Origin: an uncultured Prochlorococcus sp.
GTDB lineage: Bacteria; Cyanobacteriota; Cyanobacteriia; PCC-6307; Cyanobiaceae
Assembly (NCBI GenBank): GCA_902563335.1
Contig: CACEWU010000007.1
Location: forward strand, 1 to 58,182
Direction of reading: 5' to 3'
Length of the DNA: 58,182 bases
The notes beneath the pieces were generated by a model that was not told the DNA's origin, ran no database searches, and saw only the letters and a list, made by a program, of their open reading frames with translations. Positions within the stretch are counted from its first letter, which is position 1. Each line of letters begins with the position of its first letter. The translations under genes and the position numbers were made by a program. This document shows, piece by piece, positions 18,269 to 27,836 of this stretch.

Positions 18269-19441
18269 TTAGGTGGCTCTCAAGACGTTGACTACGCTGC
18301 GAAAAGCGAACCATTCTGGGATCTCTTCACCGCTGCGAAGCATTTTTCTGAATTGAGTTCCACTAAGTTTTTTGACATGTAAACCACGGGCTTCTGCATG
18401 TTCTGCTGTTACATAACCTTCTTCTTCGGTATATACCAAATTTAAAGAGGGCACTGTTTCCATGGTGAGTTCGGGAGCACATTCATTAGCAAAATTTTGG
18501 GCATCATATGGTCCGTAGAAATCATTACCACTCAGGCTTGATTTACAACCTGCCATGTCTCGACCAATTATGAAGTGTGTGCAGCCATAATTTCGGCGAA
18601 TAATCATGTGTTGAAGTGCTTCTCGTGGTCCAGCCATATGCATGGCATAAGGAAGATATGCCCATTTGATACGAGGATTATTTACTTCCGCTGCTAAACA
18701 TTCATAGGTCTGAAAGCGAACTTCACCAGGAATATCATCTTGTTGTGTTGGTCCACAGGTTGGATGGACTAGAACTACAGCATTTTGGCTGACATTATTT
18801 GCATGCAATGCCCTTGTAAAAAGCTCGTAGTGAGCTCTATGAATTGGATTTCGGCACTGAAAAGCTACGACATCTTCTCCTTTTGGTAGTTCTGCTCTGA
18901 CTTGGGCAGGGGTTTTGCAAGGGAATACCCGTTTAGGAAGTTCAAGTCCCTGGATACTGCCGCCTATATAGAAATGTTTGCGCTCGGTTGCAATCATCCT
19001 TACAGCAGGATGTTCAAGGGATGTCGTTCCATAACAACCTTTTGCTTCTAGGACTTTGTCCGGTAACCATTTGTCTTCTACTTGTAGGACGGCTAAGTCT
19101 TGACCTTTATAGGTAAGAAGGACTCTGTCACCTATAACGATATCTTCCCTGTCAGTATCCATAACAATTGGCAGCCCAAATAAATATCCAGAGTTTGTTC
19201 TATGTCCAGCTACAACTAAGTCGTAATCATTCTGGTGCATGAAGCCACGTTCAGGGGAAAATCCGCCAATAACAAGTAATTCAACATCGCAGGCATTCCG
19301 ATCAGAGCATTCAATTGATTTGTTTGAAGTGCTTTTAATAGTTGTTTTTTGATCTGTTGGAACCATTAGATCTACCAAGGTTCCACCGCATGGAGATATA
19401 ACGCCAGGGTTTTGGTCAGAGGTTAATTTGCTGGCGGTCAT
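18269..19441 (-). CDS. sat: ATP sulfurylase (sulfate adenylyltransferase, Met3/Sat type)
   Basis: This enzyme makes adenosine 5'-phosphosulfate from sulfate and ATP, the entry step of sulfate assimilation. The 390-residue homomeric type is shown by the N-terminal PUA-like part, the nucleotide site VVAFQCRNPIHRAHYELFTR, VHPTCGPTQQDD, and IGRDMAGCKSSLSGNDFYGP. A C-terminal APS-kinase domain is absent. ATG at 19441. It lies 45 bases upstream of ftsH and downstream of the psbO terminator. Confidence 0.95.
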   Translation of the reverse strand: MTASKLTSDQNPGVISPCGGTLVDLMVPTDQKTTIKSTSNKSIECSDRNACDVELLVIGGFSPERGFMHQNDYDLVVAGHRTNSGYLFGLPIVMDTDREDIVIGDRVLLTYKGQDLAVLQVEDKWLPDKVLEAKGCYGTTSLEHPAVRMIATERKHFYIGGSIQGLELPKRVFPCKTPAQVRAELPKGEDVVAFQCRNPIHRAHYELFTRALHANNVSQNAVVLVHPTCGPTQQDDIPGEVRFQTYECLAAEVNNPRIKWAYLPYAMHMAGPREALQHMIIRRNYGCTHFIIGRDMAGCKSSLSGNDFYGPYDAQNFANECAPELTMETVPSLNLVYTEEEGYVTAEHAEARGLHVKKLSGTQFRKMLRSGEEIPEWFAFRSVVNVLRAT

Positions 19442-19514
19442 TATGAGACGGAGTATGCATTGAGATTCTCCCAGATCGTTGAACTGACTTTATTAGGAGA
19501 AGCTTTTCAGTGAT

Positions 19515-19565
19515 ATCGCCTTCATTAAAAAAGGAGCCTTAGGCTCCTTTTTTAATGAAGGCGAT
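19515..19565. terminator. Psb O terminator: 25-bp perfect inverted repeat
   Basis: The left arm (19515-19539) and right arm (19541-19565) are exact reverse complements around a single base. The core is AAAAAAGGAGCCT / AGGCTCCTTTTTT, so on the minus strand it is a strong rho-independent terminator for psbO. The arms extend well beyond the usual stem and T-tract. Confidence 0.9.
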
Positions 19566-19604
19566 GTAATTCAGTTTTGACTGAACTTGAGCAGAGAACT
19601 CTGA

Positions 19605-20405
19605 TCAGGCTTTCCGGCCATAGAGATTGCCAACAAGTTTCACGTCAACTGGATCTTTAGAACCAAGATCATTGTCAGATGGTTGAACAGCAACGAAGGT
19701 CCCGGAAAATTCATTAGTGCTTGCATTCACACTGTCAATAGAAAGTGTGATGACACCTTTTCCTCCTAGATCACGCTTGATGTTCTCTCTTGATAGCTCT
19801 TCATCGTCACCACCTAAAGCAACTAGACCTTGGGCGTATTCAACACCTGTGTCTTTTGCGCGGCTCTTCGGATCAAGGAAGTCACCTGTGCGATAGCTAG
19901 GAGTTGAGGTTGTTCCAGTGAACTCTGCTCCAGGGGAAATAGATTTGCCTCCATCGGCAACCATTTCTTTAACAGAAAAAGCCAAAGGGAATTCTTCGCC
20001 ATTTGGGGCGAGAACGGTTATTAAAGAAAAGTCAATGCCACCTTTGGCAGTGAATTTGCCTCCAGAGAGATCTCCGTAGACTTGATCAATGCTTGAGTTG
20101 AATCGTGGGCTAATGATCTTTGCAGGTACAAAATCAGCAGCTTGTCGCTTATTAGCGGCAACCTTTACAAAAATTTCTGTTGGTTGCAGGCAAAGTTCCT
20201 TGAAGCTTCCATCAGTATTGATGGAACCTGTAGAACCAGCAGGCAGAACGGTGCATTGGCCTGCTTGGCCGGTATTCACGACGTTCCCAAATTTGGAATT
20301 TCCCCTTTCGGGACCCTTAACGAACGCTGCAGAGACACTGCTGGGGGCAGCTGCAACTGTGAGACAGAAAGCCAGCACCAGGGCCAGCAAAGGACGTAAG
20401 CGCAT
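19605..20405 (-). CDS. psbO: Photosystem II manganese-stabilising protein PsbO
   Basis: PsbO is the lumenal 33-kDa extrinsic protein that stabilises the Mn4CaO5 oxygen-evolving cluster. A Sec-type signal peptide covers residues 1-26 (cleavage after SSVSA, before AFVKGP). Two cysteines (about 51 and 72) form the family's disulfide. Conserved segments include QPTEIFVKV, KGGIDFSLITV and VEYAQGLVALGG. Length 266 including the signal peptide is normal. About 220 bases of upstream sequence presumably hold the promoter; no strong Shine-Dalgarno precedes ATG 20405. The gene is followed by a very strong terminator, fitting an abundant monocistronic transcript. Confidence 0.98.
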   Translation of the reverse strand: MRLRPLLALVLAFCLTVAAAPSSVSAAFVKGPERGNSKFGNVVNTGQAGQCTVLPAGSTGSINTDGSFKELCLQPTEIFVKVAANKRQAADFVPAKIISPRFNSSIDQVYGDLSGGKFTAKGGIDFSLITVLAPNGEEFPLAFSVKEMVADGGKSISPGAEFTGTTSTPSYRTGDFLDPKSRAKDTGVEYAQGLVALGGDDEELSRENIKRDLGGKGVITLSIDSVNASTNEFSGTFVAVQPSDNDLGSKDPVDVKLVGNLYGRKA

Positions 20406-20622
20406 GAGAAGAAGCCGAACTGGCCAGATGACTGCGGAATAAACCGCCCAAGTGGATCTTGTGGATCTTACAAGGGGTAAATGGTCCTTAAGGGCCCCAT
20501 TTTGCAGCTCTCAACAACCTGTCGCTTCTTCAGAACTAAATATTGCGGTGTAAATCGCCGAAAAGTCCTTTAGATAATGGCTTTTCACCGATTTGCCTCA
20601 TTGGATAAATAAATTTCAACTG

Positions 20623-21909
20623 TCAAGAATTATTGGAAAACTTTGTGCCAATTTCAAGGATTGCATCGAGTAATTGATGTGCTAAAGCCAGCTTGGAGGT
20701 GATTGGAATTCTTCGGACCATCTGATTTGGGCCTAGTAAAAAGCCTCCATTGCAATTATTTCCAAAGCCTTGTTCAGGACGATCAATAGGATTTGCCAGC
20801 ATTAAATCACAACCTTTCAGAAGTCTTTTGTTTTTCCCTAAGGTTTCAATTTGAGAGTCATTTCCAGTTAGAGCTGAAAAACCAAGCAAAATTTGCCCTC
20901 TTGGACGATTGCTAGCTAACTCTGCGAGGAGATCGGGTACCTTTTCAAAGGAATTATTTAGTGAATTGAGTAATGAATCCTTGCTGATTTTGTTTGTTTC
21001 AGCTCCGCCTGTTTTTCTTATGTCTGCTACAGCAGCAGTCATTGATATTGCATCAGCCGCAAATTGCAATGAGCTCAATCGTTCTTGCATATCCTTCGCC
21101 GTTTTAACTGGATGAGTCGTTAATCCTTCCAACCAGCCAGCTGGAACTTTGAGGGGGCCATGAACAAGATCAACTTGCGCACCTCTTAGATTTGCCGCTT
21201 GCGCTAGCAGTACTCCCATGTAGCCACTGCTTTTATTAGTAATAATTCTTGCTGGATCTAAAGCTTCTTCAGTAGGCCCCGCTGTGACTAACAGTTTTTT
21301 CCCAGACCAATCACGCTTGAGATTGCCATTCTCTAGCTTTTGCATTATTCCACTAGTAATTGCTAATTGAATGAGTTCTATAGGAACCATTTTCCCTTCA
21401 CCAATTCGATCGCAGGCCAGAATTCCTTCAGAGGGATTTAGTGGCAAAACCTTTGGATTCTCTAGAAGCTTTTCCCAGTTTTTCTTCACAGCAGGGTTAG
21501 ACCACATTGCAGTATTCATTGCTGCAGCTGCGATCACAGGTCCTTCATAGGCCAATAAGATGCTACCTAGGAGTCCTTCTCCTATTCCCTGGCTCCATCT
21601 AGCAAGAGATGAAGCACTGAGTGGCGCAATGACAAGAATTTCAGCCCATTCTGCGAGTGATATATGTAACGGCCTTGCCTGAATGGGATTCCATTGATCT
21701 TCGTCTTGATAACAACGGTGCCGACTTAAAGTGGCTAGTGAAAGTGGACTGACCAGATGAGAGGCGCTTGACGTGATGACACATCTGACTTCAGCACCAG
21801 CTTTTATTAAAGAACTAATAAGTAAAGGTGTTTTGACTGCGGCAATGCTTCCACTTGCGGCTACTAGTACTCGCCGCCCTTGTAGGAGATTATCCTCCTT
21901 AATCTTCAT
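20623..21909 (-). CDS. coaBC: Bifunctional phosphopantothenoylcysteine synthetase/decarboxylase
   Basis: CoaBC performs two coenzyme A steps: joining cysteine to 4'-phosphopantothenate and decarboxylating the product to 4'-phosphopantetheine. The FMN-dependent decarboxylase half (about residues 10-190) has ASGSIAAVKTP, AAMNTAMW and the cysteine-bearing flap LACDRIGEGKM. The synthetase half (about 205-428) has LLVTAGPTEEALDPARI and NKSSGYMG. I place the start at ATG 21909 (428 aa), overlapping the end of the DUF2555 gene by 11 bases; an upstream in-frame start at 21927 is possible but lies further inside that gene. Confidence 0.95.
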   Translation of the reverse strand: MKIKEDNLLQGRRVLVAASGSIAAVKTPLLISSLIKAGAEVRCVITSSASHLVSPLSLATLSRHRCYQDEDQWNPIQARPLHISLAEWAEILVIAPLSASSLARWSQGIGEGLLGSILLAYEGPVIAAAAMNTAMWSNPAVKKNWEKLLENPKVLPLNPSEGILACDRIGEGKMVPIELIQLAITSGIMQKLENGNLKRDWSGKKLLVTAGPTEEALDPARIITNKSSGYMGVLLAQAANLRGAQVDLVHGPLKVPAGWLEGLTTHPVKTAKDMQERLSSLQFAADAISMTAAVADIRKTGGAETNKISKDSLLNSLNNSFEKVPDLLAELASNRPRGQILLGFSALTGNDSQIETLGKNKRLLKGCDLMLANPIDRPEQGFGNNCNGGFLLGPNQMVRRIPITSKLALAHQLLDAILEIGTKFSNNS

Positions 21910-22159
21910 CGAAGGGTTCCTGATCAATTAGATGCACATAAGGCACTACTAGCTCTGGACGATGAATAGCTAATGCTCGTAAAAGATGCCAATCACTCAG
22001 TCCTGCGAATGGAGTGGGGTAATCATCTTCTTCAAGACGCGTCGCGAGTTTTTCAATAGACGCTTCATCAAATTCTTGAAGGAGTTCTTGAGTTATTGCG
22101 ACAGTATTGTCTTCAAGGGCTTTTGAAATTTGCATAGGTTTAGTTTTTAGCTTGCCCAT
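21899..22159 (-). CDS. DUF2555-like small cyanobacterial protein
   Basis: The 86-residue soluble protein contains VAITQELLQEFDEASIEKLA and DWHLLRALAIHRPELVVPYV, which I associate with DUF2555, a family known only from cyanobacteria and of unknown function. ATG at 22159. Its 3' end overlaps the coaBC start by 11 bases, so the two are likely co-expressed. The start is 36 bases from the divergent tRNA-Ala. Confidence 0.7.
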   Translation of the reverse strand: MGKLKTKPMQISKALEDNTVAITQELLQEFDEASIEKLATRLEEDDYPTPFAGLSDWHLLRALAIHRPELVVPYVHLIDQEPFDED

Positions 22160-22195
22160 GCTTCTATTGTGCCGAGTCGCTAGTTTTCTGTCTCT

Positions 22196-22268
22196 GGGGA
22201 ATTAGCTCAGTTGGTAGAGCGCTGTGATCGCACCGCAGAGGTCAGGGGTTCGAATCCCCTATTCTCCA
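22196..22268 (+). tRNA. tRNA-Ala (anticodon CGC)
   Basis: A complete 73-base cloverleaf. The acceptor stem GGGGAAT/ATTCTCC contains the G3-U70 wobble pair that marks alanine tRNAs. The D arm is GCTCAGTTGGTAGAGC, the anticodon stem CTGTG/CGCAG encloses loop ATCGCAC (anticodon CGC), and the T arm is AGGGGTTCGAATCCCCT. The discriminator is A and CCA is not encoded. It reads GCG codons. Confidence 0.96.
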
Positions 22269-22609
22269 TAAATAAATATGATTTTTTTACTTGTTGCCTT
22301 TGGTGGAGGCAGATTTTGCTTTTAATTCCCAACTGACTAAGAGGAAAGGGCTTTTTGAAGAACAGTCAAGGTCCTTTTTTATGTCGATTTCCTGACCTTA
22401 TTGCTTTCTTGGCTTTCTAGGCAGATCGAATATTTAGCGAGTGGACCTTGCGAAATACGTAACTGCTCTTGCTGGATTTGTGGTTTTGAATTGAATATTT
22501 CAACGATGTGCTTGGACCTTTAGCTTGTCGAGAAGCCTATTTTTTCTTCGTATCGTCCTAATTAGTTGGTTCATGAGGTAAAAGAGTATGACGAAGAGAA
22601 AGATCCTCG
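22269..22609. other. 341-base gap after tRNA-Ala
   Basis: No gene or clear RNA structure recognised. Short ATG-initiated frames here are under 15 codons. It must contain the promoter of the following small gene. Confidence 0.5.
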
Positions 22610-22810
22610 ATGTCTCAGTCGAAACGTGAGCAGGTGATCAGTCACCTCCGTTACATCCGTCAGGAGTTGAGGGAAATGCATCAAGGTGTAATGGAAGATG
22701 GTTTGCTCCCTGAGGCTGGTGAGGTTAGAGGTGTGATGGCTCAGATGGAGGCTTTGTTGGAATTGCTTGAGGGCAAATCTGTACGAAAATCAAAGGCTGA
22801 TGCTGCTTAG
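22610..22810 (+). CDS. Small hypothetical protein (66 aa), helical and charged
   Basis: The protein starts MSQSKREQVISHLRYIRQEL and continues with an amphipathic, probably helical segment (VRGVMAQMEALLELLEGKSV). No membrane segment is visible. It looks like a conserved picocyanobacterial small protein, but I cannot name a family or function. ATG at 22610, with a weak purine-rich ribosome binding site (AAAGATCC) just upstream. Confidence 0.7.
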   Translation: MSQSKREQVISHLRYIRQELREMHQGVMEDGLLPEAGEVRGVMAQMEALLELLEGKSVRKSKADAA

Positions 22811-22905
22811 CACAATCTTTTGCTTTTACTTTATGCTCACCAATTCATGGTTGACTTATAGAAATCGTGATTGTTTATTATCACTATAATAATTAGCATT
22901 TTATT

Positions 22906-23247
22906 ATGCCGTATAAGGCCCAGCCAACAAGATTGCAGCGCAATTTTGGCCAGGCTTTTGAGAGGCTAGATTTGTGGACTCGAAATCCATGGAGAAGATA
23001 TTCATTATTTATAATTATTCTTCTTACAGGTTTTTTATTAGGAAGCTCTATAGGGGTTATTAATGGTGTTCTTGCCTTAATGGATCCTGTCGGAGCTTTT
23101 TTTGTTGTTCTGCTTCTTGAAACTATGGTCAGAGTAAGACGGTACGAACCGTTCTTAAAAAGGCCTAAGATTGTTCTTCAGATTATTGATGTAGCTAGGA
23201 TTGGATTGCTTTATGGATTGCTTATGGAGGGATTTAAATTGCTTTAA
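22906..23247 (+). CDS. Ycf20/DUF565-like membrane protein
   Basis: The 113-residue protein has the Ycf20-type opening TRLQRNFGQAFERL, then NPWRRYS, and two hydrophobic segments (about residues 33-57 and 60-74). Ycf20 relatives occur in cyanobacteria and plastids; in plants a relative affects thermal dissipation of light energy, but the bacterial function is not known. ATG at 22906. It stands alone, convergent with pyrB. Confidence 0.78.
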   Translation: MPYKAQPTRLQRNFGQAFERLDLWTRNPWRRYSLFIIILLTGFLLGSSIGVINGVLALMDPVGAFFVVLLLETMVRVRRYEPFLKRPKIVLQIIDVARIGLLYGLLMEGFKLL

Positions 23248-23298
23248 TTGGCTTCATTCTATTTTGAATTTGTATTTTTTCCTTGATTAAAATTGACT

Positions 23299-24339
23299 CT
23301 ATGTGAAATTAATTGTGTTTTTATTTCCGGTAACTGCGGACATAAGATAAAGGAGGGCCATTCTTATTGGGATTCCATTTCGAACTTGTTTTTCTATAAG
23401 ACAGATTGAACGATCACTTAAAATAGATCCACTTATTTCAATGCCACGATTTACAGGACCTGGATGGAGAATAGGGACTCTTTGTTTGCAATATTTTAGA
23501 CTTTCGTTATTAATGCCATAATCGAGGTGGTATCTATCAAGATCTGTTAATAAGTTTTCGCGCATGCGTTCTTTTTGGAGCCTTAATGTCATTATTGCAT
23601 CTGCTTCTGATAAGGCTTCTTTTAGTGATCTTATAATTCTTATTTTGCCACGTTTATTGATAGGGTCTTTCAGTATTCCAGGAGGGGGTGAGTTGACAAA
23701 TTCTGTGAATTCTTCTGGTAAGAGGCTAGGAGGACCACATAGAACAACATTTGCACCACATGCTGTTAATGCCCATAAATTTGACCTAGCAACTCTTGAA
23801 TGGAGAATATCACCAATGATAACAATTGTTTTATCTTTTAAGGCTCCAGGTAGTGGATTGTTTTGATTGAAATAACTGGCAAGTGTAAAGAGATCAAGTA
23901 AACCTTGACTTGGGTGACTTCGAAGCCCATCGCCTCCATTTAAAACAGCAGTTTGCTCGTTTAAGGCCTCTAAGGAATTAACTAATTGACTTGGAACATT
24001 TGCTGAACTATGACGGATTACTAATATATCTGCACCCATAGCGATATAGGTTAAGGCAGTATCTAAAGCTGTTTCGCCTTTGGTTAGAGAGCTACTTTTT
24101 GGAGAGAAGCTTTGTACATCGGCGGATAGGCATCTGGCAGCAAGTTCGAAACTACTTCTGGTCCTAGTGCTGGGTTCAAAGAATAGGGTTGCAACCAATT
24201 TCCCTTGAAGAGCTGGTAACTTGCGAGCCCCTGTAAGAGGGAGAGACTTGAAACGATTTGCAAGTCCAAGAACTGTTGCGTAATCCTCTAAAGAAAACGT
24301 AGCCAGATCCAAAATATGGCGATGTTTCCAATCGGTCAT
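23299..24339 (-). CDS. pyrB: Aspartate carbamoyltransferase catalytic chain
   Basis: PyrB makes N-carbamoyl-aspartate from carbamoyl phosphate and aspartate, the committed pyrimidine step. Carbamoyl-phosphate motifs are [16 protein letters not shown] and [11 protein letters not shown]; the C-terminal [13 protein letters not shown] binds aspartate. I chose ATG 24339 (346 aa, starting [13 protein letters not shown]) because it overlaps the stop of the upstream glycosylase gene by four bases (ATGA), a common coupling arrangement; the frame remains open to 24387. Confidence 0.95.
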   Translation of the reverse strand: MTDWKHRHILDLATFSLEDYATVLGLANRFKSLPLTGARKLPALQGKLVATLFFEPSTRTRSSFELAARCLSADVQSFSPKSSSLTKGETALDTALTYIAMGADILVIRHSSANVPSQLVNSLEALNEQTAVLNGGDGLRSHPSQGLLDLFTLASYFNQNNPLPGALKDKTIVIIGDILHSRVARSNLWALTACGANVVLCGPPSLLPEEFTEFVNSPPPGILKDPINKRGKIRIIRSLKEALSEADAIMTLRLQKERMRENLLTDLDRYHLDYGINNESLKYCKQRVPILHPGPVNRGIEISGSILSDRSICLIEKQVRNGIPIRMALLYLMSAVTGNKNTINFT

Positions 24340-24998
24340 TGCACACAATCGATTTGTGGTGTCCATGCGCTTGTTACTGATGGACAACGATCTCCTTTAG
24401 CTCGTTTACTAATACTTCGACTATCTTGCAGATACCAACGCCAAGGCAAATCTTTGGCTTGAGAAATGCCGACTCTTGTTGTGGAGATAATTTTCAACCT
24501 ATTTTTCATGGAACTGGATTGTTCGGCTATCCATAAACCATTCTCTACGGTGACTGGTGAACTGTCATGGGAGCGATTTAATTCAAATCTTTTGGCTAAT
24601 AACCCAGGACCAGCGGCTATTTTCTCTGGCTCATGAGGTATAGCTATTGACCTTAAAAGGACACCACTTGCCCAGTCATCGCGATCAGTTACTACGTTTA
24701 CGCAGTGGTAAATCCCATATGTCAGATAGATGTAAAAATGACCTGGCGGACCGAAAAGAGTTTCGTTGTTAATGGTTCTACGGGTATGCCCATGACAGGC
24801 AGGCTCTGATTGGGAATAGGCCTCAGTTTCTACTATGAAGCCAAATAAATTACTTCCATTAGGTTGTCGTTTTACGAGAATGCAACCAATTAACTCAGGA
24901 GCTACTACTTCAGCCGGCCTGCGATAAAAGGAGATTGGAAGGGCTTTTTTGATTTTTGTATAGGTGCTACCTCTTAATTTTAAAGCCATAATCTCCAA
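24336..24998 (-). CDS. 3-methyladenine DNA glycosylase (AAG/MPG family)
   Basis: The 220-residue protein resembles the eukaryote-type alkyladenine glycosylase (Pfam Pur_DNA_glyco), which excises alkylated purines by base flipping. Features are [17 protein letters not shown], the catalytic [20 protein letters not shown] with its Glu, [20 protein letters not shown], and [12 protein letters not shown]. Two ATGs (24998, 24989) are possible starts. The stop overlaps the pyrB start, so it is the first gene of a two-gene unit. Confidence 0.92.
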   Translation of the reverse strand: MEIMALKLRGSTYTKIKKALPISFYRRPAEVVAPELIGCILVKRQPNGSNLFGFIVETEAYSQSEPACHGHTRRTINNETLFGPPGHFYIYLTYGIYHCVNVVTDRDDWASGVLLRSIAIPHEPEKIAAGPGLLAKRFELNRSHDSSPVTVENGLWIAEQSSSMKNRLKIISTTRVGISQAKDLPWRWYLQDSRSISKRAKGDRCPSVTSAWTPQIDCVQ

Positions 24999-25259
24999 AA
25001 AGGTTGAGATTTTTCTCTAAACTTATATTGAATACTTATTCAAGTGCTGTGAACTTTTAAATTCTTCAGACAGGTTTTTTGATAATGATTCAAATAATTT
25101 ACTCTTTGATGAGATAGAAAATTTATGGTATTGATCTAATGATTTGTAATATTCATTTAGAATCCTTAAGTATTTCAGCTGTCTGTTTTCTACATAGAAA
25201 GCATTCCTATGATAAAGACGTCATAATTTATTGTCTAAGTTCAAATATAATTATTTTTT

Positions 25260-26048
25260 ATGCCTGAAATTTTGCCAAGTTCAGCCCCAAGTGATAGCTC
25301 TATCAGATTAGATCTGCTGACTTGGACGGAGGTGGAAAACTATCTTGATCACTGCAAGGGAATTATTCTTCCAATTGGTTCAATAGAGCAACATGGACCA
25401 ACGGGAGCAATTGGAACAGATGCTCTAACTGCTGAAGCAGTGGCGCTTGAAGTGGGTCGTAGAACTGGGGTCCTTGTTACACCTACTCAGTGCTTCGGGA
25501 TGGCGCAACATCATCTTGGATTCCCTGGAACTATGAGTCTTCAGCCATCAACTTTGTTGGCAGTTCTTCATGACCTCTTGCTCTCTCTTGCAGGACATGG
25601 TTTTGAAAAGATTTTTGTTGTTAACGGACATGGAGGGAATATTGCTACGGTTAAAGCTGCGTTTGCTCAGGTTTATACAAGTGTTTGCGGTCAAAAACTG
25701 GCTGTTGCACCAAGATTTAGGTGTAAATTGGTTAATTGGTTTATGTCGTCTGAGGTCTTTCGAAAAGCTAGGGAGTTGTATGGCGATAAAGAAGGTCAAC
25801 ATGCAACACCAAGTGAAATAGCTTTGACACTTCATTTGGAGCCAAGTTTGCTTAGTAAGCAACACCCACTTTCAGATCCAGCCCCTTCGGGCCCTATTTA
25901 TGGACCAGAAGATTTTCGTTGTAGATATCCTGATGGTCGAATGGGTTCAGATCCCTATTTGGCTTCTCCTAAGCATGGAGAGCTTTTTCTCGACAAGGCT
26001 GCTACTTCTTTGACTAAGGACCTTTCTGATTTTCTGAATGCATTATGA
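25260..26048 (+). CDS. Creatininase-family amidohydrolase
   Basis: The 262-residue protein has the creatininase metal-site motifs [22 protein letters not shown] and [13 protein letters not shown]. Family members hydrolyse creatinine, formamides in riboflavin/F420 synthesis or mycofactocin peptides, so the substrate cannot be assigned. ATG at 25260 after a 260-base AT-rich gap in which I see no gene. Its TGA overlaps the gatC ATG by 4 bases, an association that may simply be operon packing. Confidence 0.85.
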   Translation: MPEILPSSAPSDSSIRLDLLTWTEVENYLDHCKGIILPIGSIEQHGPTGAIGTDALTAEAVALEVGRRTGVLVTPTQCFGMAQHHLGFPGTMSLQPSTLLAVLHDLLLSLAGHGFEKIFVVNGHGGNIATVKAAFAQVYTSVCGQKLAVAPRFRCKLVNWFMSSEVFRKARELYGDKEGQHATPSEIALTLHLEPSLLSKQHPLSDPAPSGPIYGPEDFRCRYPDGRMGSDPYLASPKHGELFLDKAATSLTKDLSDFLNAL

Positions 26049-26338
26049 GCAGGATTACTGATGACGATGTTCGCAAAGTTGCAAAGCTTGCGCGACTTGA
26101 TTTGGCTGATGAACAACTTGAAACTTTGACACCACAACTTGAAGGGATTCTGTCTTATGTTGCTCAATTGGAGAAGATTGACACTAATGATGTGCCACCA
26201 ACTACTAGGGCAGTAGAGGTGGTGAATATGACTCGTGACGATTCAGTAGAGGTAACAAATATTAGAGAAGAACTTCTAGATTTAGCTCCTTTTAGAGAAG
26301 GTAATTACTTTAAAGTTCCTAAGATACTTTCAGATTGA
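26045..26338 (+). CDS. gatC: Aspartyl/glutamyl-tRNA amidotransferase subunit C
   Basis: GatC holds together GatA and GatB in the enzyme that amidates Glu-tRNA(Gln) and/or Asp-tRNA(Asn). The 97-residue length and motifs [38 protein letters not shown] and [18 protein letters not shown] are typical. Start overlaps the creatininase stop. Only 2 bases separate its stop from that of the convergent crtR gene. Confidence 0.93.
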   Translation: MSRITDDDVRKVAKLARLDLADEQLETLTPQLEGILSYVAQLEKIDTNDVPPTTRAVEVVNMTRDDSVEVTNIREELLDLAPFREGNYFKVPKILSD

Positions 26339-26340
26339 TT

Positions 26341-27378
26341 TCATTCACGATTCGATTTTGGTGTAACTGCTGTTTGATGAAGAAGCCAAATCCATCGCTT
26401 GCGCCAGCGTTTGGTAGGAAGGAGTTTTGCTATTGGCCTCATTTTACTTCGACGTTTTTTGTGACTACGAACCCCCAGGATAATGTCATAAAGAAAATTC
26501 AGGCTATCCTTCCTTGATTCAAAAATCCCCATTCTTTGAGGAGATCCTTTTGCATCTAATAAAGGTTTAGTCGCCTCGTATGCTGGTTTATATTCAAACC
26601 ATGGGATAGAAGGCCAGAGATGATGAACGAGATGATAATTTTGCCCCATTATCAATAAATTCATAACTCTACTTGGGTAAACCCTTGCATTTTTCCATCG
26701 ATTACGTGAGAGGAATGGACGGTGAGGTAGATAATCGAAAAATATGCCTAGAGTGACTCCCACCATTAATGCAGGGCCAAACCATAGGTTATATATAACG
26801 TTCATGAAATTATATTTTATTCCAGCAATTACAATACAGATAAAAAGACTTCTTTCTATGCCCCATTGCATGAGCTCAAAACGTCGCCAAAGTTTTCTTT
26901 CAAAGAAAAAATACTCATGGTAAAAAAATCTTGGAGCAATTAGCCAGACTGGTCCAAATGTACTAACAATGTGGTCCGGATCATTTTTGGGATGATTTAC
27001 ATGAGAATGATGTTGAAGATGCACTCTGGTGAAAACTGGAAAACTGAATCCCAATAAGATTGCTGCTCCATGACCCATTGCTTGATTTATCCAGCGGTTG
27101 GGATGGGCAGCGTTATGACAGGCATCGTGAATTACTGTCCCTTCCATATGAAGAGCAAGAAACGCCAGACCAACTAATACAGGTAGTGGCCAACTTCCTT
27201 GGTACCACTGCCAAATGCTTAGAGCAGCCAGGAAGTAGCCCCCAAAAAACAAGCCCACAGTGAGATTCCAAGGATTGGGTGGGTCAAGGTATTTCTGAAT
27301 GACTTTTTGCCAATCAGCTACTGAATGCAAGTTTTTCGATAACTCAGCTGAATCAGCTATCGCGACTGGTTGGGTCAT
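26341..27378 (-). CDS. crtR: Beta-carotene hydroxylase (CrtR type)
   Basis: CrtR is a membrane di-iron hydroxylase of the fatty-acid-desaturase superfamily that adds 3-hydroxyl groups to beta-ring carotenoids, giving zeaxanthin. The three histidine boxes are HDACHNAAH, HLQHHSHVNH and HLVHHLWP, and four hydrophobic segments are visible. In Prochlorococcus it may also act on alpha-carotene. I place the start at ATG 27378 (345 aa); a TTG at 27399 would add 7 residues. tRNA-Leu lies just upstream on the same strand. Confidence 0.93.
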   Translation of the reverse strand: MTQPVAIADSAELSKNLHSVADWQKVIQKYLDPPNPWNLTVGLFFGGYFLAALSIWQWYQGSWPLPVLVGLAFLALHMEGTVIHDACHNAAHPNRWINQAMGHGAAILLGFSFPVFTRVHLQHHSHVNHPKNDPDHIVSTFGPVWLIAPRFFYHEYFFFERKLWRRFELMQWGIERSLFICIVIAGIKYNFMNVIYNLWFGPALMVGVTLGIFFDYLPHRPFLSRNRWKNARVYPSRVMNLLIMGQNYHLVHHLWPSIPWFEYKPAYEATKPLLDAKGSPQRMGIFESRKDSLNFLYDIILGVRSHKKRRSKMRPIAKLLPTKRWRKRWIWLLHQTAVTPKSNRE

Positions 27379-27433
27379 TGCATTTTGAGACTGACGCAAC
27401 GAAAAATGAAGTTCACTCCAAGATACAAATTTA

Positions 27434-27515
27434 TGCCCACCGGGGGACTTGAACCCCCACGACCTAGGTCACAGGTACCTAAAACCTGCGCGTCTACCAA
27501 TTCCGCCAGATGGGC
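27434..27515 (-). tRNA. tRNA-Leu (anticodon TAG)
   Basis: An 82-base class II tRNA on the minus strand. The acceptor stem is GCCCATC/GGTGGGC, the D arm region is GGCGGAATTGGTAGACGC, anticodon stem CAGGT/ACCTG encloses TTTAGGT (anticodon TAG), followed by a long variable arm and T arm GGGGGTTCAAGTCCCCC. Discriminator A, no encoded CCA. Confidence 0.95.
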
Positions 27516-27836
27516 AAGCGCTGTTAATCGGTAGCGATCTTAGCGCGGGTCAAAAAAGCTTTTTTGCCACTCTATAAATTACAGATGTATGAGGCTTGGA
27601 ACAAGTGATACGAGTTTTAAGGATACTTTCGGAATATTTTGATTTACAGTTTGCTGGGAGACAGCTAAATCAAGCCATTTAGTTGGATCCTAGTTTTGGC
27701 TAGTGAGGTTTGCAACTTTGCTGCTTAAGTAGACTTTTTTGAGGCTGGAAAGAACTAGTTTCTACAGATCCCTGAAATGACTACATAGTCAAAACCTTTG
27801 CATCAAGACACATAATCTTTATTGCTGAACATTGCC
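27516..27836. other. 321-base gap between tRNA-Leu and ileS
   Basis: No gene recognised. It holds the divergent promoters of tRNA-Leu and ileS. A 16-base perfect palindrome CAAAAAAGCTTTTTTG (27551-27566) lies close upstream of the tRNA; without a loop it is not a terminator. Confidence 0.5.

Noticed and set aside
27551-27566. CAAAAAAGCTTTTTTG palindrome as a terminator
   Set aside because: It has no loop and lies upstream, not downstream, of tRNA-Leu; A/T-run palindromes like this arise by chance in AT-rich DNA.
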